DNA of 64,000 nucleotides from Ciona savignyi (Eukaryota > Chordata > Ascidiacea > Phlebobranchia > Cionidae): NCBI GenBank assembly GCA_000149265.1, contig CH003275.1, positions 710,346-774,345 on the forward strand, written 5' to 3'. The notes beneath the pieces were generated by a model, which was not told the origin of the DNA, did not search any database, and saw nothing but the letters and a program-made list of their open reading frames with translations. Shown here in pieces: positions 38,059-52,128 of this stretch (position 1 is its first letter; every line of letters begins with the position of its first letter). The position numbers were made by a program, and so were the translations under genes.

Positions 38059-39084
38059 GCAATCCCTTCCACCGTTGTATTCCCTCCATACTTGAAGCTA
38101 TAAACTCGGCGAACTATTGTTTTACCGTGCGATCAACCTAGCCCATCTAGTTTTTATATACATTATACTCTCGTCGCTTATCCAGCTGTATTATTTGATA
38201 CTTGGGCGAAGTCGAATCATGGCGAGTTGATTAATACAATTTTGCTTTTCGTGTCGGTGTCCAGTTGCAGTCTGGTGGAATATCGGGGGGTTGCAACAAT
38301 AGCGGGCATGAGTAACTCTGGCACACAGTTAGGTTCACAGCTGATTCAGTATCTGTGTTTTACTAAAAATGAAAACTGTTTTGTCTTACCTAATAAATTG
38401 GAAGTTTAGTGCATTTTGAAAAACCGACAGTTGCATATTCGAGACTCGTTGGTTGTGTGCCTGGACAAGGAAGGCATTTTCCGAAAATTGTCTGGAACTA
38501 TTAAAATTTATGAAAGTTGCAATCGTACTAAACACACTCCATTAGCTTTGTCAAACGGACTGTTGCCGAATCTAATGGACTAATAAATAGAGTAAGTTAT
38601 TCCGGTTTTTCCACGTCAATGCGCTAGCAACAAGTTTAGAAACAACAGCCATTCGACTGACTAGTCGAGTTAGTACAATGTTGTACACACTTACGATTCT
38701 GTATCGTGTCTGCTTCTTGGGTGCTATCACCTTCACAAGCTCAAGACTCACTGAATCCGTGTAACGAATAACGATGACTGGTAAAACGCAAACGTTTCTT
38801 ATTTTACTATGACGCCTGTCTTCAACCGATTCGTTGCATATAATGTTGTTTATTTTATAAATCCAAAATAAAAATAATTTGTATCTAACTGTGATGGCGA
38901 TTTTGTTTCTATTTACTTTTCATGTTTTTTTTTTATTTGAACTAGCGTTTATAGCTACCGTTTTTATTTATCTGGCATCTATAAAGAAAAAAACAAGTCC
39001 TTATCTTTTCCTTATCAATCAAAACAAATCATCATCATTCGTGCTAAGACCGTCTAGTCCGGCCGGTTGGTCTTTAAGTACGTC

Positions 39085-39252
39085 TGAACCCAGCGGATTA
39101 ATGGGTTCTACCAAATAAAGGAACGTGTCTTATTATATACAACACACTGCAATAGCTCCGTTAACCCGACGGTGCACGAGATGATCTGACGATTGACCGT
39201 GTGTTAACCCCCTTGGTTTTCCCATTCAAGGGGATAAACATGTTATCCTATT
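39085..39252 (+). repeat. SINE 3' half
   Basis: Forward copy: CTGAACCCAGCGGATTAATG, CAACACACTGCAATAGCTCC, GTTAACCCGACGGTGCACG, GGGGATAAACATGTTATCC. It lies just upstream of INTS7. Confidence 0.8.
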
Positions 39253-39477
39253 GTAAAATATAATTTTTGTGAATGATTTAGGGGATTTCCCTAATAGGTA
39301 ACTTCCATCTGATGCGTTTTTGCATAGTGGGCCTATACTGGTTTTTGTTGGTGTACATTGATGGATGTGTCATTTGTATTTTTGCATATTGTGTGTTTTG
39401 TCAAAACAGTGACGACTGAATTGAGATCTGTTTTGTAACTTCAGTTTTGTGTGTAGCGGAATAAGTACAACAGAAGC

Positions 39478-42400
39478 ATGGATGAACAGCAACAAGATGC
39501 TAATTCTGCATTGATGGAATTAGACAAAGGTAACATAAATTAATACTTCATACCCACATATGTCGACTGTAGTTATGGACCCGTATGAAAAGTATGTCAC
39601 TTTTCGCTGAGATCTGGAGTGTGCATGCACCAAATATGTAAGTGTGCAAACGTCCAAGAGTGCACACTATATCATTTTTATCACTGTTTTACAAAAATAA
39701 GCATATTATTCTATCCAAAATCTATCGTGTCCGTCAGCTAACATATCTATTTACATAACATAGGGTAGGCTACATAACAAAAAATGTACTGACAGTAAAT
39801 TACCCGAGATCCAGAGGTAGGTTTACAGGTTTGTTGGGAATTATACGATGTTTATGTTTAAAATGTAAGGCCGGGTCAACACACACACTCGCGAGCCGGC
39901 GCACCGTTGGTTTGTTTCTCATATAAACTGGCTCTCGAGTGTACGCTCAGTATAAAGAAACAATCACCTGTCCGCCAGCTCACAGGCGTGTGTGAAATTA
40001 CCCAAGTGTGTAATGATGCAGGGAAATAAAACTCGAGTGTGCAGCTATGTAGTACAAGTGCTGGATTGCAAGTTCAACCATATTTTGTTTGTTGGTCTCA
40101 TTAACTGTATGATCCATTAATTCAATCAGTTGTTAAAAATAAAATAAGATTTCCTAGAAAACACACTACAATATCTATGCCTACCCGACTGTAGCCACAA
40201 GTTAATGTGACAAAATATCACATAAATATTAATTAATTTTCTTCCATACCCAAACCGCTAATCCTCGACTAACCACAATCTTAAATCGAAGTTTCGTTAA
40301 ATTAAAACAATTGATTCAGGTTTGCGAGCTCACAAGTTGGGTGAACAGTGTGAAGCGATCGTGAGGTTTCCAAATCTCTTTTCAAGATTTCCGTTCCCAA
40401 TCCTCATAAACTCAGCTTTCCTGAAGCTTGCTGATGCATTCAGAACTGGGTGAGCTTGTGTTTTGTATATCATCTTTACTGAGTACTACCCAGGTTTTAT
40501 TATATAAACATATAAGCGGTGTAACATATGTTTAATCTACGATTATAGATGTTTAAAGGCTACCTTTGGCATTAACCTATGTTTTTTGAGTTTTGTCAGA
40601 ATTTCTTAAATTCTTATAAATACTTTTTATATCGGCCTGTTTAAATGTTTGTTATTTTTTGTCTAAACAAATATAAACAAACACATATATGAAATATAAA
40701 TAAAAATTAAAAATAAATTTCTATTAAGAAAATGGAAGGACTTCTTAATGAAAATAAAGAAAAACAAAAACTTGGTTTTGATTGTAGCTTAAACATTTTT
40801 AATGTGATACAGCTGGTGGATTGATTGGTTAAAAAGAAACAAATGAAGTCGCGATAAAGAGAAACCACACTTAAATGGCTCAGTGTTACCTGACTGGAAG
40901 CATCCTGGGGTAATCTGACGACTATGTCTGTTAGAATTATCTTTCCCCTCCACATTGATAAAAAAAACACTATCGACAATACACAGACAGCCTAGATAAT
41001 TTACACCACAATCTAACACATTCCTTTATTCATTCTTATTTTAGAAACAATTTTTTGAAGTTGTGTGTCTTGCGGGTAGCTCAACAAAGCACGAAGCAAC
41101 TCGATAAAATCTTGAACATCGATGAGTTCATGAGGAGAATATACAGTGTCATTCACAGCAACGATCCATATGCAAGAGCTATCACGTTAAGGTAACACTT
41201 TATATCAAATCCTCATTTAGGAACCACTTGCAAGTTGCAACTATCACCCGCGTTGTAAATGTTTTCCCTTGCAATCATTCCCTTGCACAGCAAGTGGTCA
41301 TTTTGCGTTAGGGGATTTGTGCCGAGAACCTGGGTAAGATTATTTACTTACCTAGACCTTGAGTGAGCATTTTCAAAACAACATGACACCCCTTAATTCT
41401 GCACCTTCTTTAGAATGCTTGGAAGTGTGGCATGCGTTATAAAGGACAAGAAGAATGCCCATCACAGCGTGCAGCAAGGCTTGGATTCCCACGATCGAGT
41501 TGAACAAGACGCAGCTATATACGCCACAATCCAATTCGCTTCTCATTCCCACCAATTTGCATCGAGCATTTGCAACAAGATCGCTGCAATGTTGCAAGGT
41601 AGCACTGACATAACAGCTCCGATTATTATTTGTTTAAGGGACTATAATTAAATTATATTAGGTCTTGTTTTGTTGTTTTCCTTTTTTGATTAGTTATTAC
41701 AAAACAAGCTTGTCTGTAACTTGAGGGGTTATAGGATCGAAACCGGTTGCTTGCTACCAGTCGGTGTCATTAGACACTGATGTTGTTTAAACTCAGTGAT
41801 TATTTAAATTTCACATTAAGTAGCAGTGTTCCCAACATATACAACTTACATTTCATGTACCTCGACTGTGTGTACAAGGTAATAAATATTAATAATACGA
41901 TGCCACTGACAATCCTTCCACAGGCTTATCCACACCACTTGAAGTAAAGCTCAAATTGATTCCTGTTCTACAACATATGCACTATGATGTACAGGTGAAT
42001 ATTATTTTGGTTTGTAATTATTTGATGCTCCTTATGACAGTTGTACAAACTCTAGGAGGTCCCATGCGTGTTAGACACAGATGGACCTGGAAAAATATTA
42101 ATAGGGCTTAGCAAAACAAACACAGCATGACTTTTTAAAATTTGGCCCATACCCCTAAATGTAAACTGCAGAAAACTTCTCTATAAAACCATTATTACGA
42201 ACAATAGTTGTATTGTTGTCACAGGATAAATGTTACATGTTTAATTATCCATTTATAAAAAGTATTAAAATCTTGAGTTTGTGTTTTAGTTTGCAGCCCT
42301 CACTATGAAAAATACTAACCGTTTATGTAGATATCATCAAAAGCAAGAGGGGTCCTACAAAACCTCCTTCCTTCGTTCCCCGCTCAAGACTTTGTGCTTA

Positions 42401-45400
42401 CAACACTCAACTCACTCACAAGTCTATCCCTGCATTCCCTCATTGATGTTTCTTCACAGGTAACCAGTGTGGAGTTTGTGTTAACCACCATCAGTATCTA
42501 CTTGCTGTGGATAGAATATTCATGTTTATTCCCGTGAATGGGAAAACCAAGGGGGTTAACACAAGGGCAATCGTCAGATCACTTCGCGTCCACCATGTGT
42601 TGTATAGATGAGACATTCCTTCAATTAGGTACAACCCAATAATCCGCTGGGTTCTGTGTGCACATGTACAATACAGCCTTAATAACCAGCCCAACTACAC
42701 TGACTAAAGCTGAGTGTTAGAGACATATGTTTGGAATGTGTGATTAAAACCCTTGCTGCTTGTTTGTTTATGTTTAGTTTATTTATTTATTACCCCAGTA
42801 TTAAAATAATGGCAAACAAATCGAATTATGGCACAGAAACGGCAAAATGAACGGAAGTTAAAAAAATAAAAAGAATATAAATTAATAAATAAACAAAAAT
42901 TAATTAGGACGATACAAATCCCTGAAAATTTCTCCCCAGGCAATAAATTTGCCTCAACCCAGTGGATTACTGGGTTGAACAGAATTTGTGTTCTGCATCT
43001 TGTTTAGCACATTAAAATCACTTTTGTAAATTGACCATGTACATGAGGTAATCTGACAAATGTCCATATTTCAATGCCATTGCCCCCTGTATTTTCCACC
43101 CATAACAAAATAAATTGACCCACTTAAGTAGGATTGGATAATTCCATAACGAATATTACAATGAACATGGGTCCAGTAGGTTATCCAAATAAGTTGATGA
43201 AAGAATTAAGATTGATATTTGTCCAGTCGGTTAGATCATATGTATAGGTGCTAGTAAAAATTAACGCACTGTAACAGTGCAGTAACGCACCTGTGCACAT
43301 GTGATAACACCCCCCTGTGTTTTTTTAACCTGTGCTTAAACATTAATTTCCCTTGTCTGTAATAGACACACATTGCAATTACTTTAATTAATCTAAAGTC
43401 TCGAAGGGTTTGTTAATCTTTTATAAAATAGATTGTCCTGTAGGTGGCACTGTTGCACCAGTATTTACGATGCGACCCCCGAGAAGCAGTAAAGCGGAAC
43501 TCGTTAATCAACTTGAACATTCTCGCCACCAAAGCCCCACATTTGTGGTCAAGCAACGATAGTACAGCACTTTGTGAGGTCACAATCAGATTATATATTA
43601 GTCTTTTGCTCTGCTATTTTATTAAATCAGATCATTTATTGATGATGATTCCTAAAGTAATGTAATAAACTGCCCACCTCTGCATTATTATAGATGACAC
43701 GAGACCACATTTCAGTAAAAATGTCTGAAGAATATCAGAAGATCACATAAAAACCTCTTCAACATTTATCCGACTTCACATCATTATGGTTGCAAACTAT
43801 ACATTCCAGGCATACAAGCTCTCCACACTTGCCGCGTCACTCAAGCAAGGAATTCTGCAAGTTCTGTGCACACTTACCAAGTCCACACTGCTTGTACAGC
43901 TCGATATACAAGAAGGTATCCCCACAGGACATGTTGTTCTATTTCATCTACAGATTATCTCGTGCCCACAGTCGTTTTGTTAGAGCTATTGCAGTGCATT
44001 TAATATCTGATAAAATTGTTTGATTTGTCGGAATCCATTGGGTTGTAGCAATGTTCATTTTGGCCAAATAGCTTGGTGGGTTAGTGCGTCGCTTTTCAGC
44101 TAGAGATTGTAGGTTCCTTCCAAAAGGTCGCCACCTAATCGGTTGTGTGCTTGGTCAAGGCTTTTTACTTGATATTGCCCAATCATGCACAACAAACACT
44201 GCTATAGCTCTGGTAACTCAACGTTGGGCACAAGGCGATTTTATGGGGATAAAAAATGAATACCCTATTGATTAAATGTCCATGGACTGAGCGAAGTAAA
44301 AAGAGGTTTCGACCAATATTGACCCTACCACCTCCCTGTACTTTTTCCCTGTACTATGGTATTGGATGGCTTAGTATGTTGGGTTTGATTCCCCACATAA
44401 CAGGTACATATACCGCAGTAGGTCAAACAGCGAGAAACCATACTGGGTATTAATGGTTTAATACCAACTTTGTCCGCTCAACATAAAAGTTGCTTTCCTA
44501 AATTGTGTTTGAAAGTAAGGGTGATTAACACCAAAATATTAAAATATCCATTGCAATGCGACTGCGTGCATGTGATGTTCTAAGGATAACTTCTATTGTA
44601 TCCCAGGCACAATCCAACTCAATTATTAAACTCCATTCTATATTTCCAAGCGAGTATATTAAATTTGCAGACGGAGCACTTTTGGAGTTGTGCCGGAGAT
44701 GTTGCTACGATTCCGACCTCATTCAAGCTGCACTCGCCACAAAGCTCTTCGCATCCATATCCAAGCATGCAGCCAATTCCAATGACCGGAATCGATCCAG
44801 CTTCACGGACGAAGCCATCCAGTCGGCTGAAACCCTACTCCTCACTCTTGCACCATCTAGTGAGACCTCTGCACAAGATAGGAGAGCGTTAAAGGTGATG
44901 AAACACGTTTAATCCGATACTATCACAGGAGTGGGAATTTGTGGGATTGAAGGCCAAATGTTTTGGTGTGATTGAAACCAACCGCTTGCTAGAGAGTTTG
45001 CATTTGGGCAAGGCACTTTACAGTAAATTAATGGGTTCTACTCAAATTGACGAAATTCTTAATCATATGAGCTAAAATGTCTCTATATCAACACATTAAT
45101 AGTCCACCATGATCACGAATTACCTGAAGATTATATAATAACAATAAATAAACCAAAACACAGGTTTCCCTCCGAAGTTATGTGATGCTAACATTGTATA
45201 AATCATGTCATAGATTTTCAATCAAGATAAAAAATCTTACATATTTGGTGAACATAGTTAAAATGACCTATCTTCCCAGACCATCCTCCCCACCTTGCAG
45301 CAACTGAGTGAATCAAACTCCGGTGTCGATGTTAGGATCGCTGAGGACATCGTGTGTTTGCTCTCCAGTGATGAGATTCCAATTTGCAGCGTTACAAGCA

Positions 45401-48400
45401 AAATATTGTTGGAAACACTGGCTTCTATTGTCACGACAAGGTGGAGTACTACTTAACCGTGCAGAAATTGGGTGCGACAAGTGTAACCGAACAAATACCA
45501 GGCAAAACCGTGAGATTACCTTGTGTCTGGTAACCGGAGCTTTTGCAGTGTGTTGTATATTATTGTGACGCACCTTCAGTGTATGTTTACTGCATTGATA
45601 CAACATCGGCTAAGTCACCCAAGATTCAAGGAAACAACTGACTAGCTAGTGGCTGGTTTTCATTCTATACCACCTTTTGGCAGCTGAATGCTAGAAATAA
45701 GGTAGCCAGCTAGACTTGTGTTGATGTCCGGGGTTTGAATGGCTTAGTTGAAATTTATCTTGGTAACTGAAAATTAAAAAGGATGTACTGCAAGTTAATT
45801 TCGGTGATATTTCACCACAATTATTTTCATATACCATTTTCTGGTGTTGCTCGATTTCTAAATATTTTGTTTATTTAATATGGTAATTACATGATGAAGC
45901 ATTATTTATTGCCTAACCCCAACAGCTTTATGGGTTCTAAATTGAAGTAACATGTGAATCAAACACAACACACTGCAATAGCTCCGGTAACCCGACGGTG
46001 GGCGCGAGGTGATCTGACGATTTCCCGTGTGTTAACCCCCTTGGTTTTCCCATTCACAGAGATAAACATGAACTTCCTATCCTATCCTATGGATTTATAA
46101 GTTTAGATTATTAACTGTGGAATCAATAATCAACATTAAAATAAATCGAAGCAATTTCCACACATCACAAACCCTCCAAATAATTTATCCATCAATCCTT
46201 CCTCAGTTCCACACCCCATCTACTGGATCACCTCGCATCGGATTTGTTTAGACTTCTCAAGATGGCCACCGACTCCGCTAATGGGGCGTCTAATACCAAT
46301 GCTCAGAAAGTTGCTGTATGTTGCTTCAATCATATTTTAAACACAAAATAGGCACTGTCCTTATCTGGTGTAGTTGAATTAAGGTTCAAACTCGTGCTAA
46401 AATGTTTAATTTATTTTAAAATCTTTTTTTCCAGACAATTCTGTGCGTTCTTCTATTCACTTCGGAATCCGAGATGAAAAACTCTAATTTTCCAGCGAAG
46501 ATTTTGTCGTTCATAGAAACAACATTAAATAACTGGACATTATACAGAATCGCCCGCCAAGCCTCGAGATTGGTACGTTGGCTGTTAATATGTTGGGAAG
46601 GAAGATAATTGTATGTGGGCTCTGTACCTCAGGTACTGGGAGGAGTCAGGTTGTATAGCCTGAATGGCGAAATGCAGAAGAGAGTTCTTACACCGGCATT
46701 GATAAAATGAAGTTACCCAAGCTATTGCAGTGTGGTATATGGTTGTTTTACCACAACCCTTTAATTCATTGGTTTTAGGTAGGCCTATATTAGTAAGTGC
46801 CTGTTTAAGGATGCAACTAACTAGCTGGCGACAGTTGCCTACTCTTCGTTCGACTTATTTAATTGGTTAAGTAATCTGTAAAATGTTTGACTCCATGAGT
46901 CCAAATGCACCAATAGCCCTGCACAAACGTCACCCAAAAGGGTACGATGTGTCCCGCTGCATAGTCTAGTGGTTTCCATCAGAGTCAACACCAGACAGGT
47001 CCTTGATTCAATTTCTACACTCACCTCTTAATGCGAGGTTGTGTTTCAAACAACTTGGTGGATTTAAATTAATAATAAAACCTGATGCATAACAGCGTCC
47101 ATGCAATGTACAACACCCCCCACTAGCTCCTGTAACTTGACTGTGAGCATGTGTGTATAAAACCCATCACCCTGCAACCTCATCACCCGTCAACCATACT
47201 AGTTGTGTCCACCTCTTCATCCAGGGCCAACACACAGTAGCTCATACTCTTTTCGACAACATCTCGAAATCTGTGTCGTCCGAACATCATTACTTCTGGC
47301 TGACGGGGCTGGCCGACCTCTCGACGGCTGAAGCGATGGTATCAGCGAGCAGTAGGTGTGGGTCAGGAGGTTCAAACTTGAAAAATCTTCAAGGAGCAAT
47401 TCATTTGTACCACAGTGCTTCCACTTCAATGATGGTACGAATATCCACAACATTTGTTTTCATAAGTTTAACATTTTTAGTTTTATACCCTAAATGCAAA
47501 TCTCTAAAAGTACTTACACACAGGAACAGATGTCAAAACGAACGATCATTAAAAGATTTTGTGTGAAGAAAGGGTTAAACATAAAGTTGCACAATTATAT
47601 ACTTTCTTGTCTCATATCATCCGTATTAGACATTAGATCAGTGCTTTGCAACCAGTGTGCACACTACTAAGACAAGGTTAGGTGTGTCGTGGTAAAATAA
47701 TAACATTTTTTTAAACACAGTTTTTACTAAATAAAAGGAAGTTTTTGCAAATTTAAATATTACGGTTATCTGACAATTTGCTAATATAAATTCAAATGTA
47801 TATAGCTTGTCAGATGCCTCAAGTTGTAAAATTTTGTCTACAACGTGTCATCAAATAAAGTAACTTTTTAAATGTGCCTCGACTAATAAAAGGTTTCAGA
47901 GTACTGCTTTAGATGATCATATTAACTTCCCCCCTTATGTACCAGGCTGCGGTTACTCCAAACCACCCTCTAACCTTCCAATGTGAATACGCCCGATTGC
48001 GCAATGAGACGTTGCAAGCTCACGCACAACTACTGAGCGCGTGCTCGCTTATCCGCACGTGTCCTCCGTCCGCCATCGCTGCGTCCACTGGGGGAAGCAA
48101 ATCTGGGGAGCAGAATGAAATACTTGTTGCGCGGGTGAGTGGTTTTGCGGCAGTGAATTTGCGACTTTTATTGCACTGGTGGGATAGGTTTAAACCTCGT
48201 CATATTTAATATAAGTTTGATTGCCAACCTAGAATTTCAGGACCTGTAGGTCAGAGTATGGAGCTTATAGAGGAAAGTTTTATGTTTGTGCCACAACGTA
48301 TAACACATTAGCAGTCACCACTTAAATCTCGTTTCTTGTTTGTGCTCAGATGAAATCCTGCTCCGACTGGTTTATGGCGGTTGAAACCGGTTACAGCAAC

Positions 48401-51400
48401 CTCCATATGACATCATTTGATTCAGATCCAAAAAGTTTACTGAACATTGATTTGTAAGTATGAGTAGTTGTATGTTGGGTAGGTGGAATCTAATTTCTGA
48501 TGTTTTGGATTAGATATGAATAAATCCACATTTGCCACAAGTGCTTTAGTAGTGCATGGCTTGTTAATGGTTAAGTGGTGGTGTTTGGTCAAGTTTGCTA
48601 TATATAAAAATACACAAGTTTAACTAGTTTTTCAATAGTGTGGCTAAAACTCCCTCAGTATCAAACAATTGTAACAATATATAAATCTGCTGTTTCTCTT
48701 ACAGACTTCAGCAGAGTTGTTCGATTATGGCACATGCAGTTGATGTCCTCGTTCTTTCAAGGGGATCAGGGCTGGGCTCAATAACCTCGAAAAGCAGTTC
48801 GTTCGACGAAAGTAGAAAACCGAAGAATGTTGGCTATCAAACCAAAGTGAGTCAATGTGCAGCTTCTTGTAAAGTTTTTTCTGTTAGTGGATAATGGTTG
48901 GTCGGTGTTATCAGCTTGCTGGTTGGCTTAGTCATAGCTGGTCAGACCAATTACCGAATGGCGATGGGATCGAAACTGACAGTCCTTTGGCATGTAGTAC
49001 ACTTTGCCGGAACCCAGTGCTTTATCGTTGGTTTTACTAAACCTTTGGCTGGACGTAGCACTTAGTGAGGGCTTTACCTCTTTCCAGTGGAATAAAAATG
49101 TTAACAAATTCAAAGTAATCCCAAAATATAGAATGCATTGCAATAGCTGTGTCAAATTGACCATTGTCATATTATAATGACACACACCACAAGTTAAACA
49201 GAAATTCGACTGGAAATTAATATTCCAAATATTTCTCTTATTCAGGCGATGACAGATGCATTGAAGAAAGTGACGATTATGTTGGAAGAAGTGTTGAAAG
49301 AATCCTCCCCATCAAGCCCCATGTCCCAACTGGTACCTACATTCCTGGATTTCAATAACATTGTTATCAGGGGCTTCAATGTTTAGTCAGCATGGCCGAG
49401 TAGTAGATTGCAAGACAGCCAGACAAAAGTACTCATGTTTATCTCCAAGAATGGGAAAACCAAGGGGGTTAACACACTATCAATCGTTAGATCACCCCGT
49501 GCCCACAGACAGGTTACCGGAGCTATTGCATTGTGTTGAGTATGATTGACATGTTACTTCAATTTAGTAGAACCCATTAATCCACTAGGTTCGGGCAATG
49601 TCCTTTAAGTGCCTTAACCAGAACAAAACCAACTAGCTAGCAACCAGTTTGGTACCTGCAATCCTTCTTCTAAAAACAACTTACTTACCCAACAGACTAA
49701 TCTGTCAAACAAGTATTGAAACCAGCCACTTGCTATTCGCTCTGGTGGTTTGTACAAATAAGTATCACCACCTTAAAGTTATCCGATGATAGACGTCAAT
49801 AAAAATTTTGTGGGATTGGCACATGATATGTTGGAGCCTGGTATTTCTCCTGCATACCGTAAATAATTAATCTTGCTTGAACGATTGTCAGTCTGTCGCC
49901 ATTCTTACTTTTCCCTTATATTAATTTTACCTTTAATTAAACAATCGAATTATAATTAAACTGAACCAATCTAGGGAACACCACATGCCCACTGTCGGGT
50001 TACCAATAAGGTATGTTTTCGTCACATTTATATTCTTCCCCAGCTAACCGATTGCTTAGTAAAGTGTTCCATGGCCATTCTATCCGTTCCACTCTCATTC
50101 CCGAGATATTTCTATCAAAGTCTACAAACCACAAGCATCAAGGTAAACTGCGCAGCCAACTTTGGTGACAGTATATTAAAAAATTAAAAACTAACATTTT
50201 GTGGACATCTATTTTTTTCTGTGACGGGATTTCAAATTTTTGAAAATGCCACAGTTGTATCTTAATAAACTTGTTATATTATAACTAAATATACATGGAT
50301 GGATGGGAGATTACTATACTGACAGATGGGAAGAATTTATTCACAGCGTCAAATTTTAGTAGAATCCATTAATCTATTTGAATTCCGGCAATGTTTCCCA
50401 GATTCAACAGACTCGGTAGGAACTAGTTTTAATCCCATAATCTTTTACTAATGCTCGACTAAGCTAACGGGCCAAAGAAAGTGCTACTTCGCTTACTATT
50501 ATGGCATCTCGACAATGTTCATAAGTGATCTGACGATAACCGACATTAACCATCCAATAAGGATTTCCTACCGACCAAGATCAAAATGAGAAAAGTTAAA
50601 AATGCAACTTGATTGTAGGTTTCCAACCAAGCCATCTTTTAAGATAAATAAATAGCCTTGTGCAACCGAGTGTCCATAACCCACCACCCACTTCACACAG
50701 CTCGCGATCTCCCCGAGTCAACGTGGCTCCAGCGGCCCTGTCAACATCGAAATCAACCAACAGCTCACGCTCAAGGTCGAGGGGGTTGTTCAACACGTCA
50801 ACTCTAGTGATAGTGATGTCATAGAGTGTGCAACGGAGCGCGAAGAAACACGAAGAAAGTTCCGCGAAGTGGCGCGCGTTAAACTGACCCTTCGGAAGGT
50901 CAAACAAGGTCAAGTGAAGGTTCAAAATACAAAGGTAGGGGAAGTCCCATTTAAAGGATGCACCATTATTCATATTGTTTGCCTGTACCGAGTGTATTAA
51001 TTTATTGAACTAAAGCTGAAAGAATATGTTAATTATACACAACACACTGCAATATCCTCGATGTAGGTATGAGGTAAATAGAATATAGTGTGGGGAAAAT
51101 CACCCCACTAGCCTCAGCGGTGGGTGTGAGTTAAATCTTAATCTCATCTTATCTAAGAAGTACTAATTAAAAAGGGCACATAATTTATATTCAAAATTTG
51201 CAAAAGTTGTTATAGCACATGGTAATACCAACGTTATGTTCGTGTAATCACGTCCCCTCCTATCCTGACACCTGTCAATCACACAGATGGATGAGGGCAA
51301 GGATCAGTTCGTGCAGACGGTGATTCCCCGGAATGATTACTTCAGCACCCAGTTCCTTATCACCTTTCCAGTTCCCGGTGGGTTGGTGGGATAACGGGGG

Positions 51401-51947
51401 TTGTAGTTCGGAAAGGTTTTGGAAGATTTAGCTAAATCAGTGAAAGGCATATGTGAAAGACACATACATACCTGCATGTTGGCTCAGTGGTGGATTAGAA
51501 CGCTGGCAGACAGCTGAAGGGGTTTGGAATCGAAATCAGTGGTTTGGTAGATTATTGCGTCCTGGGGCACAGTGTAAAAGGAGGCAACAATCTACCTAGC
51601 GACTGGTTTAAGGAATTTTGCCTGGGTCTGGTAGATTCACATGGATCCAACTAAAACAAATTACAACAATATATATAAAGCACTTCAATAGCTTTAGTGA
51701 GCTGGCTATGCACATGAGATGGTATTCCGAATAACCACACAAATATGCGAACCCAATAAATGATCCATGAAACGAATTCGCAGGGATTTACAACCTCCAC
51801 ATTGGAACCAACGTAGAGGACGGGGATGGGGTGTGGTGGAAGACAGGAGCGAAAGAAACTGTCCTGGTCAAGTCGTTCGACGATAACCTCCGCATTCAGC
51901 AACAGGCACAGCAATCCCAAGCAAGAACCACGCCCACGAACAGATGA
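39478..51947 (+). CDS. INTS7: Integrator complex subunit 7
   Basis: Twenty-one exons: 39478-39529, 40320-40449, 41045-41191, 41414-41598, 41924-41994, 42331-42459, 43444-43578, 43810-43915, 44671-44894, 45280-45440, 46207-46315, 46435-46572, 47225-47434, 47946-48134, 48350-48453, 48705-48846, 49246-49332, 50044-50142, 50701-50934, 51287-51377, 51784-51947. All are in phase, giving 968 codons (human 962). Matches to human include ANSALMELDK, RAHKLGEQCEAIVRFPNLF-type, NNFLKLCVLRVAQQS, IHSNDPYARAITLRMLGS, KKNAHHSVQQGLDSHD, LQHMHYDV, CDPREAVKRNSL, NWTLYRIARQASR, VPLSFPRYFYQSLQ and NQQLTLKVEGVVQHV. Integrator cleaves snRNA 3' ends and terminates promoter-proximal Pol II; INTS7 is an alpha-helical HEAT-type scaffold. 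Exon 9 starts at 44671 because only that acceptor keeps phase with exon 8. Confidence 0.95.
41725..41860 (+). repeat. SINE fragment in INTS7 intron 4
   Basis: Forward fragment: B-box-like GGATCGAAACCGGTTGC, TACCAGTCGGTGTCATTAG, with a decayed body. Confidence 0.55.
42508..42690 (-). repeat. SINE copy in INTS7 intron 6
   Basis: Reverse copy: TAGAATATTCATGTTTATTC, GGAAAACCAAGGGGGTTAAC, CAATCGTCAGATCACTTCG, CCAATAATCCGCTGGGTTC. A family-B-like AT-rich segment follows at about 42765-42905 on the minus strand. Confidence 0.75.
44070..44262 (+). repeat. SINE copy in INTS7 intron 8
   Basis: Forward copy: TTGGTGGGTTAGTGCGTCGC, TAATCGGTTGTGTGCTTGG, CACTGCTATAGCTCTGGTAA, GGGGATAAAAAATGAATACC. Confidence 0.7.
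45508..45695 (-). repeat. SINE copy in INTS7 intron 10
   Basis: Reverse copy overlapping the start of the intron: GGTAACCGGAGCTTTTGCAG, AAGGAAACAACTGACTAGCT, with a decayed head. An independent forward fragment lies at about 44955-45070. Confidence 0.65.
45919..46092 (+). repeat. SINE 3' half in INTS7 intron 10
   Basis: Well-preserved forward 3' half: CACACTGCAATAGCTCCGGT, AACCCGACGGTGGGCGCGAG, then a TCCTATCCTATCC tail. Confidence 0.8.
46690..46850 (-). repeat. SINE fragment in INTS7 intron 12
   Basis: Reverse fragment: TACCCAAGCTATTGCAGTGT, CAACCCTTTAATTCATTGG, ACTAACTAGCTGGCGAC. Confidence 0.55.
49425..49700 (-). repeat. Near full-length SINE in INTS7 intron 17
   Basis: Reverse copy: TACTCATGTTTATCTCCAAG, AAAACCAAGGGGGTTAACAC, CAGGTTACCGGAGCTATTGC, GTAGAACCCATTAATCCACT, ACTAGCTAGCAACCAGTTTG, with a decayed head. 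Confidence 0.8.
50335..50480 (-). repeat. SINE fragment in INTS7 intron 18
   Basis: Decayed reverse fragment: TTTTAGTAGAATCCATTAAT, GGCAATGTTTCCCAG, AGGAACTAGTTTTAATCCC. Confidence 0.5.
51020..51160 (+). repeat. SINE fragment in INTS7 intron 19
   Basis: Decayed forward fragment: TTATACACAACACACTGCAA, GTGGGTGTGAGTTAAATC, ATCTCATCTTATC. Confidence 0.5.
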
Positions 51948-52122
51948 CCGAATTCAAATTTGAAGTTAAATTTGTGTCACATTTTGGAGGGGTTGTGTCG
52001 TTCATTAAAAAAACTCTGCTTTAACAAATACTTTGTAAGTGCCTTAAACAGCAGCGCACAATGTAGTCTATAATAATAATATCCACAAATGATGTTATTC
52101 TGAATTTGACCAGAGACTTAGA

Positions 52123-52128
52123 AATAAA
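52123..52128 (+). terminator. Poly(A) signal of INTS7
   Basis: AATAAA lies about 175 bases after the INTS7 stop codon, in sense orientation. Confidence 0.5.

Noticed and set aside
37859-38095. Overlapping frames on both strands of the CHTOP last exon
   Set aside because: Shadows of the Arg/Gly-rich coding sequence; only the frame ending at 38058 joins the upstream exons and matches CHTOP.
44606-44670. Longer INTS7 exon 9 using the ATCCCAG acceptor
   Set aside because: It breaks the phase with exon 8. The acceptor ending at 44670 keeps phase and places the CCYD block where INTS7 has CCYH.
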